From Ruminococcus sp. (GTDB lineage: Bacteria > Bacillota > Clostridia > Oscillospirales > Ruminococcaceae): a DNA stretch of 64,000 bases. Where the stretch lies: positions 1 through 64,000 of the forward strand of contig JAISIC010000063.1 in assembly GCA_031262225.1 (NCBI GenBank), read 5' to 3'. Shown here one piece after another: positions 45,954-54,948 of the stretch; the first letter of the stretch is position 1; the number at the start of each line of letters is the position of its first letter. Position numbers and translations under genes: made by a program. The notes beneath the pieces are model-generated. The model saw nothing but the letters and a program-made list of their open reading frames with translations, did no database searches and was not told where the DNA came from.

Positions 45954-46349
45954 TTAATTTAACTGATTTTTGCGGAACAATTTTAGTATATATGCCCATA
46001 AACGCCTGATTATAGCGTGAATTTTATCTGAAATATACCGCACAATGCTTGTCACGGTATCCCCGATGGTGAGCGTTTCGAGCAAAAATCCGCAAATTGA
46101 GCCGATAACAAAGAAAAGCCTTACCTCTCCCCTTGCCATGACTGCAGCATAGGTGAAGACAGCAAACGCATAAAAACAGATATATAAAAAATCGGCGGCA
46201 TGAACAAGAAAGCTTTTTCTTGCAGTTTCAAACACCGCACGAAGAAGCCTGAATGCGTCAAAAACTACGCCGAGAGCTGCACCTAAAAGGATTGAAAGTA
46301 AAAAAAGCTCAACCTGTTCGGTGACATTATAAAATGTATCAAGCTGCAT
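45954..46349 (-). CDS. yabQ: Spore cortex biosynthesis protein YabQ
   Basis: 131-residue membrane protein with about four hydrophobic segments and a basic C-terminal tail. YabQ is needed for the spore cortex in Bacillus. The family call rests on the FLLSILLGAALGVVFDAFRLLR start and on position between yabP and a DivIC-like gene. Expected to be made in the mother cell. Confidence 0.88.
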   Translation of the reverse strand: MQLDTFYNVTEQVELFLLSILLGAALGVVFDAFRLLRAVFETARKSFLVHAADFLYICFYAFAVFTYAAVMARGEVRLFFVIGSICGFLLETLTIGDTVTSIVRYISDKIHAIIRRLWAYILKLFRKNQLN

Positions 46350-46369
46350 AATTAAATTTTCTATCTACT

Positions 46370-46645
46370 CTATTTAAAAATTTTCGCAAATAGTGACAGC
46401 GGTGAAGTCCTGTTTTCGCCATAGACGATCGAATCGATATTCCCTTCGATATTCATCTCGCCCGTCTCAACCGAAAGATCAACCACGTGCAGATCGGAAC
46501 CCTTCACGGTGATTTCGCCCAAACTGCTGTAGATATGAATTATATCTTCGTCAAACCTGTCCACATCAGTCACACCCGAGATTGAAAGCTTACGTCTTGA
46601 CTCTAAGATTATGTTGTGATAATTGACACCTGTTTTGTTTTCCAT
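46370..46645 (-). CDS. yabP: Sporulation protein YabP
   Basis: 91 residues of the YabP/YqfC family (NIILESRRKLSISGVTDVDRFDEDIIHI), a conserved spore-former protein with no known chemistry. The ATG at 46645 is chosen because AAAGGGGG lies 7 bases upstream; a reading from 46666 would place that ribosome site inside the gene. It is 20 bases ahead of yabQ. No clear sporulation promoter was recognised upstream. Confidence 0.88.
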   Translation of the reverse strand: MENKTGVNYHNIILESRRKLSISGVTDVDRFDEDIIHIYSSLGEITVKGSDLHVVDLSVETGEMNIEGNIDSIVYGENRTSPLSLFAKIFK

Positions 46646-46707
46646 GACTTTTCCCCCTTTAGACATTCTGTTATAGTTTATTCGCGAAAATTTATTTTTA
46701 TAACCTG

Positions 46708-46736
46708 TTGTCTTTTTGCTAAAAATAGTGTATAAT
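46708..46736 (+). promoter_or_regulatory. Promoter of the asp23-nusB-xse-ispA unit
   Basis: TTGTCT (46708-46713), a 17-base spacer, TATAAT (46731-46736). Transcription would begin near the ribosome site GAGGTGA, so the leader is very short. Confidence 0.75.
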
Positions 46737-46755
46737 TAATCTGAGGTGAAAGAAA

Positions 46756-47118
46756 ATGATTGAAACAAAAAATAACCCTACCGATAAAAGGGTAAAAATC
46801 TCAAAAGAAGTAATAAAAAAGATATGTGAATCGGTGCTCTCCGAATCGGGAGAGATGGCTGTAACCTATGACAGAAAGATAGGTTTCACCGACATTTTCG
46901 GGCAGAAGGCAGGATCTTTCACCGATGTTTCATTTTTCGACGATTCAGCGGAGATAAGCCTGTCGGTAACGGTCAGCCCGGGATGCAAGGCGGCTGAGGT
47001 TTCGGAAGCCATCCAGAAACGGATTATCGATGACGTACGCTCTATGACAGGGCTGACCGTTACAAAGGTAAATATCATCATCTCCGGGATCACGCCCGAA
47101 AAGAAGGAAAAGAAATGA
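46756..47118 (+). CDS. Asp23/Gls24-family protein
   Basis: 120 residues of the Asp23/Gls24 (DUF322) family, small cytosolic or membrane-tethered proteins linked to envelope stress in Gram-positives. Recognised from the repeated beta-alpha pattern (SLSVTVSPGCKAAEVSEAIQ and VTKVNIIISGI). It overlaps nusB by 4 bases, an arrangement common in Clostridia. Confidence 0.88.
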   Translation: MIETKNNPTDKRVKISKEVIKKICESVLSESGEMAVTYDRKIGFTDIFGQKAGSFTDVSFFDDSAEISLSVTVSPGCKAAEVSEAIQKRIIDDVRSMTGLTVTKVNIIISGITPEKKEKK

Positions 47119-47540
47119 GTTCACCCGAAAGTCCCGAAAATCAGATTTCGCAGAATAAGCACGACAGAGAAGCTGTTTTTTATCTCGTCTTTGAAAGCCT
47201 GTTTAATATAAACACTCCGCGTGAAATTATAGATACTGCCTATGCCGCCGACAATTTCGATATGAACGAAGCTATCGAAAAAAAGTTTTTGGGAATTGTC
47301 GAAAACGGCGAAAAGCTTGATGAAATAATTGCATCCGCTTCCGAAAAACGAACATTCGTACGGGTTCCGAAAGTTTCGGTTGCGATTTTGCGTATCGCCC
47401 TTTATGAGATTACAGAAGACAACTCCATTCACGAAAATATCTCCGTTTCCGAAGCGGTGCGGCTTGCAGAAGATTTTGCTTCTGACGCCGACGTTAAGTT
47501 CATTAACGGCGTTTTGGGGAACTATTTAAGAACAAGATAA
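47115..47540 (+). CDS. nusB: Transcription antitermination factor NusB
   Basis: All-helical protein that binds boxA of rRNA leaders with NusE/S10. 141 residues with the conserved tail FINGVLGNYLR and the central VPKVSVAILRIALYEI. It overlaps the genes on both sides by 4 and 1 bases, so it is translationally coupled. Confidence 0.93.
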   Translation: MSSPESPENQISQNKHDREAVFYLVFESLFNINTPREIIDTAYAADNFDMNEAIEKKFLGIVENGEKLDEIIASASEKRTFVRVPKVSVAILRIALYEITEDNSIHENISVSEAVRLAEDFASDADVKFINGVLGNYLRTR

Positions 47541-48460
47541 TGATATATTTAGGTTTCGATACCAGCAACTACACCACCTCTGCGGCAGTTTTCGACACCG
47601 ACACGGGGAAGATGTACAGAGCTGGGAAACTTCTCCCCGTGGGTCCCGGGGAATTAGGTGTCAGACAGTCCGATGCCCTCTTTCACCATACCGTGCAGCT
47701 CCCGGAAATAACGGAAACGGTTATGGCTGATGTACACGAAAATATCCGTGCCGTCGGCGTATCTTCACGCCCTCGAAATATCGAAGGTTCATATATGCCC
47801 TGCTTTTTGGCAGGGGTAACAGCCGCCGAAATAATATCTTCTGTCAATAATATTCAGATTTTTAAAACCTCTCACCAGATCGGGCATATCTTAGCCGCTC
47901 TTTTTTCTATAGATCGGCTCGAACTTATAAATGAGCCTTTTTATGCCCTCCATGTCAGCGGCGGAACCACCGATATGCTCCTCTGCACCCCCGATGAGGA
48001 CGAGAAAATCTGCTGTGAATTAGTGTCGGCATCAGCAGACCTTAAAGCCGGACAGCTTATAGATCGTGTCGGCGTAATGCTCGGCTTGCAGTTCCCGTGC
48101 GGTCCCGAGCTTGAAAAACTCGCCGCGACGGCTTCATATAACAAAAAGATTAATGTCGCAAAGAAGGACGGCAACCCTTGTTTTTCGGGCATTGAAAACC
48201 TCTGCAAGAAGATGATCGAAACAGGCGAACCGAAAGAAGAGGTCGCTCGTTTTGTGCTTGAATATATTAAAACAGCTATTTTAGAAATGGTTAACACCCA
48301 TGCGAAAACAGAAACCGTCGTCTTTGCCGGCGGCGTTATGTCAAATGAGATAATAAAAAGCTATTTTGATAATAAAAGATTTCTTTTCGCCGCACCCGGC
48401 TTTTCCTCCGATAATGCCGTCGGTACGGCTGTTTATGCATATCTAAAGGATAACAAATGA
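47540..48460 (+). CDS. Kae1/TsaD-like paralogue (peptidase M22 fold)
   Basis: 306 residues of the ASKHA-fold Kae1/TsaD family. The iron-binding pair is kept as SHQIGH (H112, H116), and LHVSGGTTD and FAGGVMSN nucleotide-binding segments are present. It is about 30 residues shorter than true TsaD, and the surrounding sequence differs (HQIGH where TsaD usually has HMEGH). The nusB-xseA position suggests a Clostridia-specific paralogue rather than the t6A synthase itself. Function unknown. Confidence 0.8.
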   Translation: MIYLGFDTSNYTTSAAVFDTDTGKMYRAGKLLPVGPGELGVRQSDALFHHTVQLPEITETVMADVHENIRAVGVSSRPRNIEGSYMPCFLAGVTAAEIISSVNNIQIFKTSHQIGHILAALFSIDRLELINEPFYALHVSGGTTDMLLCTPDEDEKICCELVSASADLKAGQLIDRVGVMLGLQFPCGPELEKLAATASYNKKINVAKKDGNPCFSGIENLCKKMIETGEPKEEVARFVLEYIKTAILEMVNTHAKTETVVFAGGVMSNEIIKSYFDNKRFLFAAPGFSSDNAVGTAVYAYLKDNK

Positions 48461-49572
48461 ACACAGTCTTAACGGTCGCCGCCCTGAACAGATATCTTGC
48501 TTCGCGGATGAAGGAAGATAACAATCTTCGCGATTTAATGATAAAGGGTGAGATTTCAAACTTCACAAAGCATTTTAAATCGGGGCATCTCTACTTTACC
48601 CTAAAGGACAGGGAGTCTGCGATCAAGGCGGTCATGTGGAATACCGCTTCCGAATCATTAAAATTCACGCCTGAAAACGGCATGAGTGTTATCGCAGTCG
48701 GTGCTGTGAACGTATATGAGCGAGACGGAGTATACCAACTATACTGCAACGACATAATCCCCGACGGTGCAGGGCAGATTTTTATCGCTTCCGAGCAGTT
48801 AAAGGAAAAGCTTTCAAACGAAGGCTTGTTTGACGATTCACGTAAAAAACCTCTCCCCGCCTATCCCGAGCGGATCGGCGTTATCACCGCGAAGGGTGCG
48901 GCGGCTCTTGCCGACATGATCACAATATTAAAGCGGCGTGCTCCCTATGTCAAGATAACTGTCTATGAGACGGCTGTACAGGGGCAAAACGCCGGAATAA
49001 ATATCGCAAAACAGATAAAAAAAGCTGATAAAGCCGGTGAAGACCTGCTTATTGTCGGTCGCGGCGGCGGCTCGTTTGAAGACCTTCTCCCCTTTTCGGA
49101 CGAAGCTGTCATAAGGGCGGTTGCGGAGGCAAAAACCCCGCTCATAACCGCCGTAGGACACGAGACGGACACGCCCCTTTGCGACTATGCTTCCGACCTT
49201 CGTGCTCCGACTCCGTCAGCAGCTGCCGAGCTTGCCGTCCCTGACATATCAACACCGGAACAAATCCTCGAAGACTATCGCGACACAGTATACAGTATAA
49301 TGAGCTTCAAGATTGATGAGGCTCGCGATAGGCTTTACTACACCGAAAAGAAGCTTCGCGGGGAACTTTTCGAACGATTTCAGAGTATGCAAACTGCCTA
49401 TAAAATGAAGCTCATAACGGTTGATAACCTGTCCCCGACAAAGCTTTTGAAACGCGGCTATGCCGTTGTGGAAAAGGACGGGATGGTTATAACCGAATCA
49501 ATAAATCTTTCAACCGATGACGAGGTTAGGATTAACTTTGCAGATGGATTTAAAACAGCGAGGATAATATGA
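48457..49572 (+). CDS. xseA: Exodeoxyribonuclease VII large subunit, short form
   Basis: Large subunit of the single-strand DNA exonuclease. OB domain at 1-95, catalytic core following (RIGVITAKGAAALADMI, GRGGGSFEDLLPFSDEAVIRA, TAVGHETDTPLCDYASDLRAPTPSAAAE). At 371 residues it is about 70-80 shorter than E. coli or Bacillus XseA; the loss lies in the C-terminal coiled coil after residue 270. The end LLKRGYAVV is conserved, so it is not truncated. It overlaps neighbours by 4 bases on each side. Confidence 0.92.
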   Translation: MNTVLTVAALNRYLASRMKEDNNLRDLMIKGEISNFTKHFKSGHLYFTLKDRESAIKAVMWNTASESLKFTPENGMSVIAVGAVNVYERDGVYQLYCNDIIPDGAGQIFIASEQLKEKLSNEGLFDDSRKKPLPAYPERIGVITAKGAAALADMITILKRRAPYVKITVYETAVQGQNAGINIAKQIKKADKAGEDLLIVGRGGGSFEDLLPFSDEAVIRAVAEAKTPLITAVGHETDTPLCDYASDLRAPTPSAAAELAVPDISTPEQILEDYRDTVYSIMSFKIDEARDRLYYTEKKLRGELFERFQSMQTAYKMKLITVDNLSPTKLLKRGYAVVEKDGMVITESINLSTDDEVRINFADGFKTARII

Positions 49573-49766
49573 AAGATAATATTACCAAATTAGAGGACAT
49601 ATTCGGTGCTCTCGACAAAATCACAAAAGAGATGGAGCAGAGCGGATTATCGCTTGAGCAGTCTTTTTTGCTATATCGTGAGGCGACTGCCCTTTTAGAG
49701 CAGGCGAAAACCAAGCTTGATGCAGCTCAGGCGGAGATTGACTTGATTGTGAAATCGGAGGACTGA
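49569..49766 (+). CDS. xseB: Exodeoxyribonuclease VII small subunit
   Basis: 65-residue helical hairpin that binds the XseA coiled coil; several copies join each large subunit. The pattern LEQSFLLYREATALLEQAKTKLDAAQ is typical. It overlaps xseA by 4 bases and lies 1 base from ispA. Confidence 0.93.
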   Translation: MKDNITKLEDIFGALDKITKEMEQSGLSLEQSFLLYREATALLEQAKTKLDAAQAEIDLIVKSED

Positions 49767-49767
49767 T

Positions 49768-50667
49768 ATGGAGCGGTTTGAAAATGTTTTAAAAGAAAAG
49801 CTTGACACGTTACTTGTCGGGTCGCACCCCCTTATCTCCGATGCGGTGAGATATGCGGTGCTTTCAGGCGGGAAAAGGCTTCGCCCCAAGCTTGTATATG
49901 AATTTTGCCGTATCTGCGGAGGCAAGTTTGAAAACGCCGATTCAGCCGCCGCGGCTATAGAATTTATCCAGTGCTATTCGCTCATCCACGACGACCTGCC
50001 CTGTATGGACGACGACGAGTTAAGGCGTGGGAAACCCTCCTGCCATGCTGTATACGGCGAAGCTGTGGCACTCCTTGCAGGCGATTCGCTCGGCTCTCTA
50101 TCCGCTGAATCAATAACATCTGATAACTTCCTTTCCGACACCCAAAAGATAAAGATAATCGAGATTATGAACCGCCTTTCCGGCATTCGCGGAATGATCG
50201 GCGGTCAGATTTTAGATATGATATACGGGCAGGAAAATAACCCCTATATTGACACCCCGGGGCTTGGAGAAGCTCCCAAGCCATCGCTTTCCGATATTGA
50301 GCGGATGTACTGCCTTAAAACAGGTGCTCTGCTCTCCGCCGCCTGCCAGATAGGCTGTATCTGTGCCGATGCCGGCATTTCACAACAAACGCTTGAATAT
50401 GCCGACAGCTTTGCACAGAAACTTGGGCTCGCCTATCAGATTGAAGATGATATCTTGGATGTCGAGGGTGACGAATCGGTCCTCGGTAAGCCTCTTCACA
50501 GCGACGAGGATAACGGAAAGCTCACCTATCTTCGTTTTGCAAGCATAGATGAAGCAAAATCCCGCTCCGAACAACTCACAGCCGAAGCAATCGCGATACT
50601 CCAAAACTTCCCCGATAACGAACGCCTTGTCGATATAACAAAAAGGCTTCTTTCACGCACAAAATAA
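49768..50667 (+). CDS. ispA: Polyprenyl (farnesyl) diphosphate synthase
   Basis: Chain-elongating prenyltransferase making C15 (perhaps C10-C20) isoprenoid diphosphates. 299 residues with the first aspartate motif DDLPCMDDDELRRG and the second DDILD, plus GGKRLRPKL. Order xseA-xseB-ispA is widespread; dxs, which often follows, is absent here, and the next gene has its own promoter. Confidence 0.93.
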   Translation: MERFENVLKEKLDTLLVGSHPLISDAVRYAVLSGGKRLRPKLVYEFCRICGGKFENADSAAAAIEFIQCYSLIHDDLPCMDDDELRRGKPSCHAVYGEAVALLAGDSLGSLSAESITSDNFLSDTQKIKIIEIMNRLSGIRGMIGGQILDMIYGQENNPYIDTPGLGEAPKPSLSDIERMYCLKTGALLSAACQIGCICADAGISQQTLEYADSFAQKLGLAYQIEDDILDVEGDESVLGKPLHSDEDNGKLTYLRFASIDEAKSRSEQLTAEAIAILQNFPDNERLVDITKRLLSRTK

Positions 50668-50705
50668 CCAAAATGTAAATTTATTATTAACATTCTAAAT
50701 TACTA

Positions 50706-50734
50706 TTGATTTTACGCTATTGTTATTGTATAAT
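50706..50734 (+). promoter_or_regulatory. Promoter of the HTH membrane-protein gene
   Basis: TTGATT (50706-50711), a 17-base spacer and TATAAT (50729-50734), 34 bases before the ATG. Confidence 0.75.
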
Positions 50735-50768
50735 TATTATATAATATATATTATGTTGGAGAGCGTTG

Positions 50769-51719
50769 ATGAACATATCACTTGCAAATAAACTGTCGGC
50801 TCTGCGTCGTGAAAGCAGTCTCTCCGAAGATGAATTGGCGGTATTCCTGAATATTACAGGTGAAAGGGTTTATTCGTGGGAGCGTGCTGAATCGGAACCG
50901 ACAGCGACAGAGCTTTTTGAGCTTTCAAAGCTTTATCACATATCGGTTGATGAGATTTTGAAGTCTGAAATTGCCGAAGTTTCACAGCCCATTTCGCTGA
51001 AAAAAGAACGCCCCGATTATATCCGCGAAAAGCGCCCCGAAAGCTATACCGAAAAGGAAGTTTTTCCGCAGGGGTATAAGGCGAGCGAAAACAGGCAGGG
51101 CTATCCGAACATAACCTTCGCAGAACCCGAATATAACGACATCAAGATTGAAACTGTCAATTCGACTGCCGGGAGAGACTATCAAGGAACCTATCATAAG
51201 CCGGAATATAACACGGAAAGTAAGACCGAAACTTCAAAGCAATCTCCCTTTGAACTGGGCGGGATAATCACTCCCGAAACGGCAGAAAAGATTGAAATCG
51301 GGCTTAACAAAGCCGGTGAAGCTGTCGGGACCGTCGTTGACAAGATTGCAGATGAAGTGAGGCGTGCCGCATCCGAGAATAAAGCCCAAAGTGTCAGTAA
51401 GTCCGACAGCAGCTACAGCTCACCGCCGGGAGCAAAGCCTGTATATAAAAACGCTCATGAACAGGCAAAATGGGAAAAATATCAATATAAGCAGAGCCGT
51501 CGAGAAGAAAAACGCGAACGTAAAAAGAGAGCGTTTTTGCTTGACAAGCTGTTCCCGATAATCATTGGGATACTATTTTATATTACTGTTATTGATGCAG
51601 GTGCAGAAGGTTTAATCGCTCCGCTTTTGTTGTCCATACCTGTATACTATATAATATCAGACCATATAAAGCTCCGATTAGAATTGAAACGATATAAAAA
51701 GCAAAATCCCCCGGAATAA
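50769..51719 (+). CDS. XRE-type HTH protein with C-terminal membrane anchor
   Basis: 316 residues. An XRE/Cro helix-turn-helix domain (about 5-65), a long polar linker rich in Glu, Lys, Tyr and Pro (70-250), a highly charged stretch, then two hydrophobic segments (about 262-300). The layout suggests a membrane-tethered regulator or a DNA-to-membrane link; no target is evident. A TTG codon just before the ATG is not used in this call. It is monocistronic with its own terminator. Confidence 0.75.
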   Translation: MNISLANKLSALRRESSLSEDELAVFLNITGERVYSWERAESEPTATELFELSKLYHISVDEILKSEIAEVSQPISLKKERPDYIREKRPESYTEKEVFPQGYKASENRQGYPNITFAEPEYNDIKIETVNSTAGRDYQGTYHKPEYNTESKTETSKQSPFELGGIITPETAEKIEIGLNKAGEAVGTVVDKIADEVRRAASENKAQSVSKSDSSYSSPPGAKPVYKNAHEQAKWEKYQYKQSRREEKRERKKRAFLLDKLFPIIIGILFYITVIDAGAEGLIAPLLLSIPVYYIISDHIKLRLELKRYKKQNPPE

Positions 51720-51735
51720 AATCCGAGGGATTTTT
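51703..51735. terminator. Bidirectional terminator
   Basis: AAATCCC and inner CGGA pair with TCCG and GGGATTT around an ATAAAA loop, with one mismatched pair; A-rich left and T-rich right flanks. It separates the convergent HTH gene and the small membrane-protein gene. Confidence 0.85.
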
Positions 51736-51748
51736 CTCAAAGGAATTT

Positions 51749-52177
51749 CTAATTTGTCAGTAAAAGCATAGCGACAATCATCATGACGATGGGAATAATG
51801 AGCGTCAAAATCATTGAGTTTCTTGCAGTGTCAAACATTTTTTTGTAGTATTCGTTATCATCGGCAATGAAGTATTTGTCCTCAGTTTCAAGATATAAAA
51901 GCTGGACAACTTCGCCTGCATCATATTTTCGCAATCCGAAGCTTTTGTATTTATGAATTATTGTGGCGTTGTTTTCGGCATTTCTGAAAATAAGCACCGG
52001 TGTGTTCTTTTCGGGAATACTTTCTACAACAGCAACGAAGACGGCAGCGCGTTTCACAATCTCTTCAAGTTCGATTCTTTGTGCGTTCATCTTTTTACGA
52101 AACATCACAAGTATTACCGCTATGCCTATAACAGCGATGACGCAAACTATGATGATTACTATAAACTTCGTTTGCAT
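51749..52177 (-). CDS. Uncharacterised small membrane protein
   Basis: 142 residues: one hydrophobic segment at about 5-25, a soluble central domain of about 75 residues with beta-strand character, and a second segment at about 120-140. Both ends are thus anchored. Not recognised as a known family. It lies 13 bases after the aminotransferase stop and likely shares its transcript. Confidence 0.6.
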   Translation of the reverse strand: MQTKFIVIIIVCVIAVIGIAVILVMFRKKMNAQRIELEEIVKRAAVFVAVVESIPEKNTPVLIFRNAENNATIIHKYKSFGLRKYDAGEVVQLLYLETEDKYFIADDNEYYKKMFDTARNSMILTLIIPIVMMIVAMLLLTN

Positions 52178-52190
52178 TATTTATCCATTC

Positions 52191-53468
52191 TTACTTTGAC
52201 AGAGCCTTCTCAAATGCGGCAATCTTCACGGCGATACAGAAAAGCTCGAGAGCATCTGCAAGCTCGGAAAGCGGCGGGAAGGTCGGTGCAATGCGTATGT
52301 TTGATTCATCGGGGTCTTTGCCGTACGGATATGTCGCACCCGCCCCCGTGAGGATAACCCCGCCGTCTTTGCACAGGTTCACAACCTTGGAAGCACAGCC
52401 GACCGGCACGAAAACCGACACAAAATATCCGCCCTCAGGCTTGATAAATTCACATATGCCAAGCTCTGACAGGTTTTCACTCAAGGTTTTCACCACAAGG
52501 TCAAACTTCGGTGCAATAATTTCGCGATGTCGAACCATCTGGTTCTTAATTCCGTCTAAATTTTTGAAATATCTGACATGACGAAGCTGATTGAGCTTGT
52601 CATAGCTTATAATCTGGTATTTAAGGATATTGCTGACATATTCGATATTGCGTTTTGAAGCCGCAAAAACCGACACGCCCGCACCCGGGAAGGTTATCTT
52701 TGAAGTACTTGCAAACTCGAAAACCATGTCCTCTTTGCCTGTTTTCTTCGCTTCTTCAAGGATATTGAGAATCGTGTTTTCATGTTCTGTCAGGTGGTGA
52801 ACGCAATATGCATTATCCCAGAAAATCCTGAAATCAGATGCCTTCGGTGAAAGGGCTGCGAAACGTTTTACAGTCTCATCGGAATAGACGATGCCGTCGG
52901 GGTTGGAATAGAGCGGAACACACCAGATACCCTTTATTGTCTCATCTTCGGCGACAAGCTTTTCAATCATGTCCATGTCGGGACCGGTTTTGCTCATCGG
53001 GATATTAATCATTTTGATTCCGAAATTTTGGCATATCCCGAAATGGCGGTCATATCCGGGAACGGGGCATAAAAATTTTACTTCCGGAAGTTTACTCCAA
53101 GGCGTGCTCCCCAAAATGCCGTGTGTCATCGCCCTTGCAACGCTGTCATACATTAAAGCAAGGCTTGAATTGCCCCCGATTATAATCTCATCCTCCGACA
53201 CGCCCAAAAGCTCGCCGAAGAGCCGCTTTGCTTCGGCAATGCCGGTGAGGTTGCCGTAATTTCTGCAATCGGTGCCGTCTTCGGAAACCATCTCCGCAGC
53301 ACTGTGAAAAATGTCCATAATCGGCATCGAAAGCTCAAGCTGTTCGGTGCTGTGGATGCCTCTTGCCATATTAAGTTTTAAACCTTTTGCCTTGAAGGAA
53401 ATAAATTTTTCCTTTTCGACAGCAAGCAGACTTTCAATCTGCTCTTTCTTCATTTCTGAAAGTTTCAT
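52191..53468 (-). CDS. PLP-dependent aminotransferase (fold type I, aspartate-type)
   Basis: 425 residues. The PLP lysine sits in FASTSKITFPGAGVSVF, with FWDNAYCVHHL supplying the PLP aspartate and tyrosine; GNSSLALMYD is the phosphate-side segment. Overall it resembles the aspartate aminotransferase subgroup often called Asp_aminotransf rather than AspC; substrate unproven. The start is set at ATG 53468; in-frame GTG codons at 53477 and 53483 are alternatives. Confidence 0.82.
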   Translation of the reverse strand: MKLSEMKKEQIESLLAVEKEKFISFKAKGLKLNMARGIHSTEQLELSMPIMDIFHSAAEMVSEDGTDCRNYGNLTGIAEAKRLFGELLGVSEDEIIIGGNSSLALMYDSVARAMTHGILGSTPWSKLPEVKFLCPVPGYDRHFGICQNFGIKMINIPMSKTGPDMDMIEKLVAEDETIKGIWCVPLYSNPDGIVYSDETVKRFAALSPKASDFRIFWDNAYCVHHLTEHENTILNILEEAKKTGKEDMVFEFASTSKITFPGAGVSVFAASKRNIEYVSNILKYQIISYDKLNQLRHVRYFKNLDGIKNQMVRHREIIAPKFDLVVKTLSENLSELGICEFIKPEGGYFVSVFVPVGCASKVVNLCKDGGVILTGAGATYPYGKDPDESNIRIAPTFPPLSELADALELFCIAVKIAAFEKALSK

Positions 53469-53513
53469 CTTTTTCACTCTCACAATAATAGTATACTTAT
53501 AATCGCTTTTAAC

Positions 53514-53542
53514 ATTATACTACATCTTTGATACTTTTGCAA
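53514..53542 (-). promoter_or_regulatory. Aminotransferase promoter
   Basis: Minus-strand TTGCAA (53537-53542), a 17-base spacer and TATAAT (53514-53519), 46 bases from the ATG. Confidence 0.75.
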
Positions 53543-53583
53543 GTGTTTTTTGAAATTTTTTATTTGAAAACTTTCAGAATTAA

Positions 53584-54948
53584 TTAGTAAATTGTTCCCG
53601 CCGTCCTCGGAAATGGTATCACATCACGGATATTCTGTATTCCGGTTACATACATTAAGAGCCGCTCAAATCCCAAACCGAAACCGGAGTGATACACGCT
53701 GCCGTATTTTCGTGTGTCAAGGTATCTTGAGTACGCATTTTCGTCCATGTGCAGTTCTGCCATACGTGATTTGAGGATGTCAAGACGCTCTTCGCGTTGG
53801 CTTCCCCCGATCAGTTCGCCGACCCTCGGAACAAGGAGGTCGCAGGCGGCAACCGTTTTTCCGTCGTCATTTTGTCTCATATAGAAGGCTTTAATTTCTT
53901 TCGGATAGTCATACACGAAAACAGGATTTTGAAAAACGATTTCTGTAAGATATCTTTCATGTTCGGTTTGTAAATCTATACCCCATTTTGGCGTATACTC
54001 GAAATCCGCGTTTGCTTTTTCAAGATGTTCAATCGCTTCGGTATAACTGCAACGCGAAAACTGCGTATCTGTAACTGCTTTCAAACGCTCGACAAGCCCG
54101 TTGTCATAAAATTTATCGAAAAAATTAAGTTCCGATTTACACCGCTCTAAAAGTTTTGTAAGCACAAATTTCAGCATCGCTTCCGCCGTTTCACAAAGCC
54201 CGTCAAGGTCGGTAAATGCCATCTCCGGCTCAATCATCCAGAACTCTGCCGCATGGCGTGCCGTGAAAGACTTCTCTGCTCTGAATGTGGGTCCGAAGGT
54301 GTAAATCTTTCCAAGCCCCATCGCCATATATTCGCCTTCAAGCTGACCCGAAACAGTCAGCGAAGCGTGTTTGCTGAAAAAATCACCGGTAAAATCGGTG
54401 TTTTCTAATGTCGGGTTAAGGGTAGTTACTGTGAACATCTCCCCTGCTCCCTCGGCATCGCTGTCGGTGATAATGGGAGTGTGAACATAGAAAAATCCGT
54501 TTTCGCGGAAAAATTCATGAATAGCAAAAGAAGCTTCGGAGCGTACTCTGAAAACATTCCCGAAGGTATTGCTCCTAACGCGGAGATGCGGAATAGTCCG
54601 CAAAAATTCGGGGGTGTGATTCTTCTTTTGCAAAGGGTAATCGGTCGGACAAAATCCTAAAATCGTGTATGATTTTACTTTAATTTCAAAAGGCTGTTTA
54701 GCTTCCGGTGTAAAGATCAATAAACCGTTTACGGATATACTTGCACCTGTCCCGAGTGATGAAAGCTTGTCATACTCGGTTATCGCGTTTTCTTCCGCAA
54801 CAAGCTGTATGTTTTCAGCTGTGCTTCCGTCGGAAAGGGCAATAAAACAGATGCCCTTGCTTTTACGGATTGTGCGAATCCAACCGCAAACACAAACTTC
54901 ACCTTCGGAAGGGTTTTGTACAATAACTTTTATTTCGGTGCGTTTCAT
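53584..54948 (-). CDS. asnS: Asparaginyl-tRNA synthetase
   Basis: Class-IIb synthetase for tRNA-Asn. 454 residues: N-terminal OB anticodon domain (CVCGWIRTIRKSKGICFIALSDG) and catalytic core (FRAEKSFTARHAAEFWMIEPEMAF, and motif 3 GFGLGFERLLMYVTG). It overlaps the aldo/keto reductase stop by 4 bases, an unusual partner. No T-box leader precedes it, since the overlap leaves no room. Confidence 0.94.
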   Translation of the reverse strand: MKRTEIKVIVQNPSEGEVCVCGWIRTIRKSKGICFIALSDGSTAENIQLVAEENAITEYDKLSSLGTGASISVNGLLIFTPEAKQPFEIKVKSYTILGFCPTDYPLQKKNHTPEFLRTIPHLRVRSNTFGNVFRVRSEASFAIHEFFRENGFFYVHTPIITDSDAEGAGEMFTVTTLNPTLENTDFTGDFFSKHASLTVSGQLEGEYMAMGLGKIYTFGPTFRAEKSFTARHAAEFWMIEPEMAFTDLDGLCETAEAMLKFVLTKLLERCKSELNFFDKFYDNGLVERLKAVTDTQFSRCSYTEAIEHLEKANADFEYTPKWGIDLQTEHERYLTEIVFQNPVFVYDYPKEIKAFYMRQNDDGKTVAACDLLVPRVGELIGGSQREERLDILKSRMAELHMDENAYSRYLDTRKYGSVYHSGFGLGFERLLMYVTGIQNIRDVIPFPRTAGTIY

